A stretch of DNA of 64,000 bases from Citreicoccus inhibens. GTDB taxonomy: Bacteria; Myxococcota; Myxococcia; Myxococcales; Myxococcaceae. The notes under the pieces were generated by a model. It saw nothing but the letters and a program-made list of their open reading frames with translations. It had not been told where the DNA came from and ran no database searches. Location of the stretch: NCBI RefSeq assembly GCF_019039035.1, contig NZ_JAHNZT010000028.1, positions 1 to 64,000 of the forward strand, in the 5' to 3' direction. Positions within the stretch are counted from its first letter, which is position 1. Every line of letters starts with the position of its first letter. Below, piece after piece: positions 58,269-64,000 of this stretch. The position numbers and the translations under genes were made by a program.

Positions 58269-59989
58269 GCCTGCATGGTGCGGTGCTCTTCGTGTGGGTG
58301 CGCTCGGGGCGCAATCGCGTCCTGCGCCAGCTCCAGCGGCTGAAGCGTCCGCGCTACCTCGTGGGGGCGCTGGTGGGGCTCGCCTATCTGTACTCCCTCG
58401 TGGGGCGCACGCTGCTCCTCCGCGACAGCGCGGGGAGCGCGTCTCCAGGCGTGCGGCTCTTCGCGGAGCTGTCGCTGGTGGTGTCGGTGTGGGGGACGTT
58501 GTTCAGCGCGTGGGCCCTGGGCGCGGATCGCCCCTCGCTGACGTTCACGGAGACGGAGGTGCAGCAGCTGTTTCCAGCGCCCGTCACGCGCGGCGCGCTG
58601 CTGCATTACAAGCTGGCGAGGAGCGTGCTGGGCACCGCCGCGGGCGCGCTGGCGGCCACGCTCTTCGTTGGAAGGTTGGTCAGCGCCCATCCCGGGCTCT
58701 TCTTCCTGGGCGCGTGCCTGTCGCTGACCACGCTGTCCCTGCATGGCACGGCGGCGTCGTTCATGCGCACGCGGTGGGCGGCGCGCGGCGGCTGGGTCGT
58801 GTTCGCGCGCTGGGCGGTGTTGGCGTTGGGGCTGGCTGGCGTGGGGTGGGTGGTCCTGGAGGCCCTGCGCGCGCATCCGCTGCCGGCGGGCTTCGCGTCG
58901 GCGCGGCAGGGGCGTCAGTGGCTGCTGACCTTCCTCGACGCGCCGGGGCCGCGCGCGGTGCTGTGGCCAGGCCGCTTGCTGGTGGGCCCCGCGCTGGCCA
59001 AGAGCACGGAGGACTTCCTCGCCGCGCTCCCGCCCGTGCTCTTCCTGCTGGTCGTGCACTACGCCTGGGTGTGGTGGGCGCAGACGCCCTTCGAGGAGTC
59101 CGCGCTCGTCCGCGCCGAGGCCCGTGAGCGAGCGCGGGCCGTGCGTGCTCCGGGGCGTGGGGCCGCGATGGGTGGCATTCGCGTGGGGCGGCAGCCCTTC
59201 GCGCTGAGGGCGCGCGGCCGGCCGGAAGTCGCGCTGATCTGGAAGAACCTCATCGCCCGCCAGCGGATGGGCGGTGGGTTGATCTGGCTGCTCATCACCG
59301 TGGTGCTGGGCGGGACGCTGGCCGCGCTGCTGGGAGATCCGACGGTGCTGGAGGACTCGCGGCGGGTGGTGAGCCCGGTGTGCCTCACGATGGCGGTGGT
59401 GATGGCGGTGGTGGGCCCGAGCGCGTTCCGGATGGATCTCCGCATGGACCTGCCGAAGCTGGAGTTGCTGCGCGTGCTTCCACTGGCGGGCTGGCAGGTG
59501 GTGGGCGCGGAGCTGGCGGCGTCCGCGCTGACGCTGGGCGCGTTCCAGGTGGCCTTGTTGGCCGGAGCGCTGCTGCTGGGCCGTGAGGAGGACTTGGGCT
59601 TCGAGGGCGCCTGGGTGCCCGCGCTGCTTGGACTGATGGCGTTCCTCCCCGCGCTGTCGCTGGCGGGCCTGTTCGTGCAGAACGCGGCGGTGGTGCTGCT
59701 TCCCGCGTGGGTGCCCGTGGGGATGGAGCGCGCGCGCGGCATCGAGGCGCTAGGCCAGCGCTTGCTGACCTTGGCGGGGACGCTCGTCGTGACGTTGGTG
59801 GGGCTGGTCCCCGCGGCCTTCGTGGCGCTGGTGGTGGGCTACCCGCTGTTCGATCGCTTCGGTGCGTGGGCCTTCAGCGTCGCGGGCGTCGTGGCGGCGG
59901 GAGTCCTGGCGGGCGAGGTCGCGTTGGGCATCCGCTGGCTCGGACGCGTCTTCCAGTCGCTCGACCTGTCGGAAGAGCAGACGGAGTAG
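58265..59989 (+). CDS. ABC-2-type multi-spanning permease
   Basis: This 574-residue membrane protein from GTG 58265 has a ~40-residue basic N-terminus (RSGRNRVLRQLQRLKRPRYL) and about ten to twelve hydrophobic segments, among them LVGALVGLAYLYSLVGRTLL and WLLITVVLGGTLAALLGDPT. A central Arg-rich loop (RAEARERARAVRAPGRGAAM) is notable. No substrate-determining motif is visible. It forms a two-gene exporter with the ATPase directly upstream (stop/start overlap). Confidence 0.85.
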   Translation: MSLHGAVLFVWVRSGRNRVLRQLQRLKRPRYLVGALVGLAYLYSLVGRTLLLRDSAGSASPGVRLFAELSLVVSVWGTLFSAWALGADRPSLTFTETEVQQLFPAPVTRGALLHYKLARSVLGTAAGALAATLFVGRLVSAHPGLFFLGACLSLTTLSLHGTAASFMRTRWAARGGWVVFARWAVLALGLAGVGWVVLEALRAHPLPAGFASARQGRQWLLTFLDAPGPRAVLWPGRLLVGPALAKSTEDFLAALPPVLFLLVVHYAWVWWAQTPFEESALVRAEARERARAVRAPGRGAAMGGIRVGRQPFALRARGRPEVALIWKNLIARQRMGGGLIWLLITVVLGGTLAALLGDPTVLEDSRRVVSPVCLTMAVVMAVVGPSAFRMDLRMDLPKLELLRVLPLAGWQVVGAELAASALTLGAFQVALLAGALLLGREEDLGFEGAWVPALLGLMAFLPALSLAGLFVQNAAVVLLPAWVPVGMERARGIEALGQRLLTLAGTLVVTLVGLVPAAFVALVVGYPLFDRFGAWAFSVAGVVAAGVLAGEVALGIRWLGRVFQSLDLSEEQTE

Positions 59990-60128
59990 GCGCGCGATGC
60001 GCTGGCCGTTGAACAGTGCTGCGACCTCGTGACGGGGCGGTGCTCGCGGCCTCACTACACTCCGCGCGCTCGCGCGACGTGTCGCTTCGGTGAGGAATGC
60101 GGCCAGGGCTCGAGCGAGGAGGCGGCAC

Positions 60129-61022
60129 ATGAAGGTCGGCTTCATCGGGTTGGGAAACATGGGCTCGGCGATGGCGCGCAATCTGCTCGCCGCTGGACAC
60201 TCCCTCGTGGTGTGGAACCGATCGCCAGCGAAGGCCGAACCGCTGAAGCAGGCGGGCGCGACGGTGGCCGCCACGCCCGCGGAGGCCGCGCGGGAGGCCG
60301 AGGTCGTCATCAGCATGGTCGCGGACGATGCGGCCGCGGAGACCGCCACGCTGGGGCTCGCGGGCGTCCACGCGGGGCTGGCGCGGGGCGCGGTGCACGT
60401 CTCATCGAGCACCCTCTCGGTGGCGCTCTCGCGAAAGCTGGCCCAGGTGCACGCGGGCTCGGGCCAGGGCTATGTGGCCGCGCCCGTGTTCGGCCGCCCC
60501 GCGGCGGCCGAATCCAAACAGCTCTGGGTCCTCGCGGCGGGGCCGGCACCGCAGGTGGAGCGCGTGCGCCCGTTGCTCTCGGCCATGGGGCGCGGCCTCA
60601 CGGAGCTGGGCGAGGAGCCGTCGGCGGCCAATGTCGTGAAGCTGTCCGGGAACTTCCTCATCGCGTCGATGCTGGAGGCCCTGTCGGAGTCCTTCGCGCT
60701 CGTGCGCAAGTCCGGCGTGGAGCCGGCCCGTTTCCTGGACGTGTTCCAGTCCGTCTTCGCGCGCTCGCCTGTGTTCGAGGGCTACGCGACGGCGGTCGCG
60801 AAGGAGCAGTACTCGCCCGCGGGCTTCGCGCTGCGCCTGGGGTTGAAGGACGTGTCGCTGGTGCTGGAGGCGGCGCGCGCGGCGGAGGTCCCCATGCCCC
60901 TGGCCAGCCTCGTCCGAGACAACCTCCTCGGCGGGCTGGCGCAGGGGATGGGCGCGTTGGATTGGTCCGCGTTGGGGGCCATCGCCGCGCAGCGAGCGGG
61001 GCTCGGGCCCCCCGCGAAGTGA
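60129..61022 (+). CDS. beta-hydroxyacid dehydrogenase (3-hydroxyisobutyrate/GLYR family)
   Basis: This 297-residue NAD(P)-dependent oxidoreductase has a Rossmann N-terminus (MKVGFIGLGNMGSAMARNLL) with the GxGxxG dinucleotide motif and NRSPAK, the latter suggesting NADP preference. The catalytic Lys lies in NVVKLSGNFLIASMLEA. In length it resembles succinic semialdehyde/glyoxylate reductases and 3-hydroxyisobutyrate dehydrogenases. The exact substrate cannot be fixed. It begins 139 bases after the ABC permease and is probably a separate transcription unit. Confidence 0.9.
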   Translation: MKVGFIGLGNMGSAMARNLLAAGHSLVVWNRSPAKAEPLKQAGATVAATPAEAAREAEVVISMVADDAAAETATLGLAGVHAGLARGAVHVSSSTLSVALSRKLAQVHAGSGQGYVAAPVFGRPAAAESKQLWVLAAGPAPQVERVRPLLSAMGRGLTELGEEPSAANVVKLSGNFLIASMLEALSESFALVRKSGVEPARFLDVFQSVFARSPVFEGYATAVAKEQYSPAGFALRLGLKDVSLVLEAARAAEVPMPLASLVRDNLLGGLAQGMGALDWSALGAIAAQRAGLGPPAK

Positions 61023-61031
61023 TGGCGGGGC

Positions 61032-61229
61032 CTAGGGCTTCTTGCGGAGCACCTCCGCCGGAAGGTTGCGCCGCTCTCGGGTGAGGAGCGCGGAGAGGAC
61101 CACGACCAGGGGATTGGGCAGGGCGACGAGGACGAGGATGAGGGCGAGCTTGCAGGCGCGCGTGAGCAGGCGCGCGCCCGTCGCGAGACCACGCCCGAAG
61201 GCGCGGCCCGCACGTGCGAACCAGGACAT
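61032..61229 (-). CDS. small membrane protein, hypothetical
   Basis: This 65-residue frame has a basic N-terminal helix region (SWFARAGRAFGRGLATGARL), a hydrophobic segment (LALILVLVALPNPLVVVLSA) and a basic end. No family was recognised. It is convergent with the dehydrogenase gene, ending nine bases from its stop. Small size limits confidence. Confidence 0.5.
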   Translation of the reverse strand: MSWFARAGRAFGRGLATGARLLTRACKLALILVLVALPNPLVVVLSALLTRERRNLPAEVLRKKP

Positions 61230-61283
61230 GACGTGCTCCAGGACACGAGAGAAACACTTCCGGGGACGGGCCTCGGAAGCGAC

Positions 61284-61589
61284 TCAGTGCAGGAGCGCGC
61301 GATGGTGGAGGAACAGGCGCCGCGGAGGTGCCGTGCCGCGCGTCGCTGTCCAGCGCGCGCGAGGGCGTGACGCCTGGACACGGCGCGCGCGAACGCGAAG
61401 GGGCGCCGCGTGGGTCGCGCGCCGGACGGCCGACGGGCGCGGTGCCGCCACGCTCCGGCCGATGACGACCGCGATCGAATCTTCGCGAGTGGGGAGCGGA
61501 TGCGCGGAAGCGCCAGCGCCCAGGGCGAGCATGGCGCACGTCAGCGCCAGACTCAGCCCGCGGATCATCTGACGCATGCGCCGGAACAC
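61284..61589 (-). CDS. possible small secreted protein
   Basis: This 101-residue frame begins with what looks like a signal peptide (RGLSLALTCAMLALGAGASA) and continues Arg/Ala/Pro-rich. ATG 61589 and internal ATGs at residues 5 and 8 are possible starts. No family was recognised; the Arg-rich remainder could also be a chance frame in GC-rich DNA. Confidence 0.4.
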   Translation of the reverse strand: MFRRMRQMIRGLSLALTCAMLALGAGASAHPLPTREDSIAVVIGRSVAAPRPSAVRRATHAAPLRVRARRVQASRPRARWTATRGTAPPRRLFLHHRALLH

Positions 61590-61608
61590 CGCCTCACGAT
61601 AGCCACGG

Positions 61609-61633
61609 CCTCCCTGGCGTCAACCCAGGGAGG
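61609..61633 (-). terminator. hairpin terminator of asnS
   Basis: CCTCCCTGG and CCAGGGAGG form a perfect 9-bp stem with a seven-base loop, 20-44 bases beyond the asnS stop codon on the minus strand. No T-run follows. Confidence 0.6.
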
Positions 61634-61652
61634 TCGCGAGGCGACGGGTGCG

Positions 61653-63053
<1,401 letters not shown>

Positions 63054-63381
63054 GACGCTCTCCCTTGAGCGAAGTCGGAAAAGCGAGTTAGCCGTGCCCG
63101 GGCCCGAGGGCAAGCCTGGAGACCACCCTTCCCGCGCTTCCCGCCCGCCGGCACGCGGCCGGCCGGGCGCCGCCCCGACCCAGGGGGCCGCGACGCGGGG
63201 GTCGGACCCATGCGGCCTGCCGGGAGGGAAGGGGATGGACCCGGGTGTTTTCAGCGGTCAGCCGGGTGCGATGGCCTCGTCCGCCCGTCTTGGGGCTCGC
63301 ATTGCCTGATAGGCGGGCAACTCCCGCGCGGTGAGACTTGTTGCTCGGGGGGGCGGGCCTCTCATAAGAGACTCACACGCC
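63054..63381. other. divergent intergenic region between asnS and leuS
   Basis: These 328 bases are very GC-rich and contain several short inverted repeats, such as GGGTC/GACCC around 63212 and GCAAC/GTTGC around 63318-63345 (positions approximate). I looked for a T-box leader, known upstream of leuS in some deltaproteobacteria, and did not find its conserved TGGNACCGCG-type motif. No ORF is supported. Confidence 0.4.
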
Positions 63382-64000
63382 ATGGCGATGAACGAGAGTT
63401 ACGAGCCGCAGTCAATCGAAGGCAAGTGGCAAACCCGTTGGGAGAGCGAGGGCCTCTTCCGGGCAGGCACGCGCCCGAACGCCCCGAAGAAGTACATCCT
63501 GGAGATGCTGCCGTACCCCAGCGGGAAGATGCACATGGGGCACGTGCGCAACTACCTCATCGGGGATGTCTTCGCGCGCTACTTCCAGATGAAGGGTTTT
63601 GACGTCCTGCACCCCATGGGGTGGGACGCCTTCGGACTGCCGGCGGAGAACGCGGCCATCAAGGACGGCGTGCACCCGGCCGTGCGCACCGAGGAGAACA
63701 TCGCCTCGTTCAAGAAGGAGATGCGCAGCCTCGGCTACAGCTACGACTGGACGCGCGAGGTCAACACCAGCAAGCCCGAGTACTACCGCTGGAACCAGTG
63801 GTTCTTCATCCAGATACTGGAGCGCGGGCTCGTCTATCGCCGCTTCAGCAAGGTGAACTGGTGCACGGGCTGCCTCACGGTCATCGCCAACGAGCAGGTG
63901 AAGGAAGGCGTCTGCGAGCGCTGCGACTCGCCCGTGGTGGACAAGGAGATGCCCGAGTGGGCGTTCCGCATCACCCGCTACTCGCAGGACCTGCTCGACG
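63382..64000 (+). CDS. leuS: leucyl-tRNA synthetase, N-terminal part (cut by window edge)
   Basis: The frame from ATG 63382 runs to the window end (about 206 codons) without a stop. It begins AMNESYEPQSIEGKWQTRWE and holds the class I HIGH-type signature in LEMLPYPSGKMHMGHVRNYL, then MGWDAFGLPAENAAI and the zinc-like Cys pattern WCTGCLTVIANEQVKEG, CERCD. This is the N-terminal catalytic part of LeuRS, which charges tRNA-Leu. The rest of the gene lies outside the window. Confidence 0.97.
   Translation, partial: MAMNESYEPQSIEGKWQTRWESEGLFRAGTRPNAPKKYILEMLPYPSGKMHMGHVRNYLIGDVFARYFQMKGFDVLHPMGWDAFGLPAENAAIKDGVHPAVRTEENIASFKKEMRSLGYSYDWTREVNTSKPEYYRWNQWFFIQILERGLVYRRFSKVNWCTGCLTVIANEQVKEGVCERCDSPVVDKEMPEWAFRITRYSQDLLD

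Noticed and set aside
63054-63381. T-box leader upstream of leuS
   Set aside because: T-box control of leuS is known in some deltaproteobacteria, but I found no TGGNACCGCG-like T-box core or specifier arrangement, only general GC-rich inverted repeats.

Overview
The window is high-GC DNA with strong G/C bias at third codon positions and dense, mostly operonic gene packing. Gene content points to a myxobacterium of the Myxococcus/Corallococcus/Pyxidicoccus type. The evidence is many lipoproteins, a chemosensory cluster containing a HEAT-repeat protein, a ceramide-glucosyltransferase-like enzyme, a fulvocin C-like bacteriocin precursor, several PhoB/PhoR-type proteins and a yceD-rpmF-plsX-fab cluster. 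No tRNA, rRNA, CRISPR array, insertion sequence or prophage was recognised. The left edge may hold the last codons of a gene, and the right edge cuts leuS after about 206 codons.

Layout. 0.4-11.1 kb is accessory: an aspartyl-protease-like lipoprotein, a flavin monooxygenase diverging from a TetR regulator over a perfect 30-bp palindrome, a membrane-anchored haloalkane-dehalogenase-like hydrolase diverging from an AraC regulator, a CHRD protein, a decayed GH16 fragment beside a Cys-rich secreted protein, a fulvocin-like precursor and a fibronectin-III lipoprotein. 11.1-15.1 kb (minus strand) holds a CNNM/CBS protein, a receiver-only regulator, a phosphodiesterase and a GT21 glycosyltransferase. 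15.2-21.5 kb is a phosphate regulon: an OmpR-type regulator, an OprO/P-like porin, pstSCAB and phoU, with three sites of 11-bp-spaced PHO-box-like half-sites. 21.6-25.6 kb is a SulP permease fused to a CcmM-like gamma-carbonic-anhydrase domain, followed by two SPFH proteins. 25.8-37.1 kb (minus strand) holds SixA, a TSUP/DUF1634 pair, a ClC channel, a secreted serine protease, a phosphoesterase with phoR-phoB, and a TPR-like/lipoprotein pair.

37.2-49.3 kb (plus strand) is housekeeping: yceD-rpmF-plsX-fabH-fabD-fabG-acpP-fabF behind a recognisable sigma-70-like promoter, then rpiB-glyA-nrdR-ribD-ribE-ribH-nusB, ending in a stand-alone M17-peptidase N-terminal-like domain. 49.4-60.0 kb is a tightly coupled chemosensory operon (receiver, CheA, CheW, CheW, HEAT, CheR, CheB, receiver) that runs by 4-bp overlaps into an ABC transporter and contains no chemoreceptor gene. 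The right end holds a beta-hydroxyacid dehydrogenase, two small ORFs, asnS and partial leuS.

The most unusual items are the SulP/gamma-carbonic-anhydrase fusion with its SPFH partners, the receptor-less Che cluster coupled to an ABC transporter, the fulvocin-like precursor, and the receiver/CNNM pair lying in one frame with only a TAG between them. All calls come from reading the sequence. No database search was possible, and family names rest on remembered motifs.
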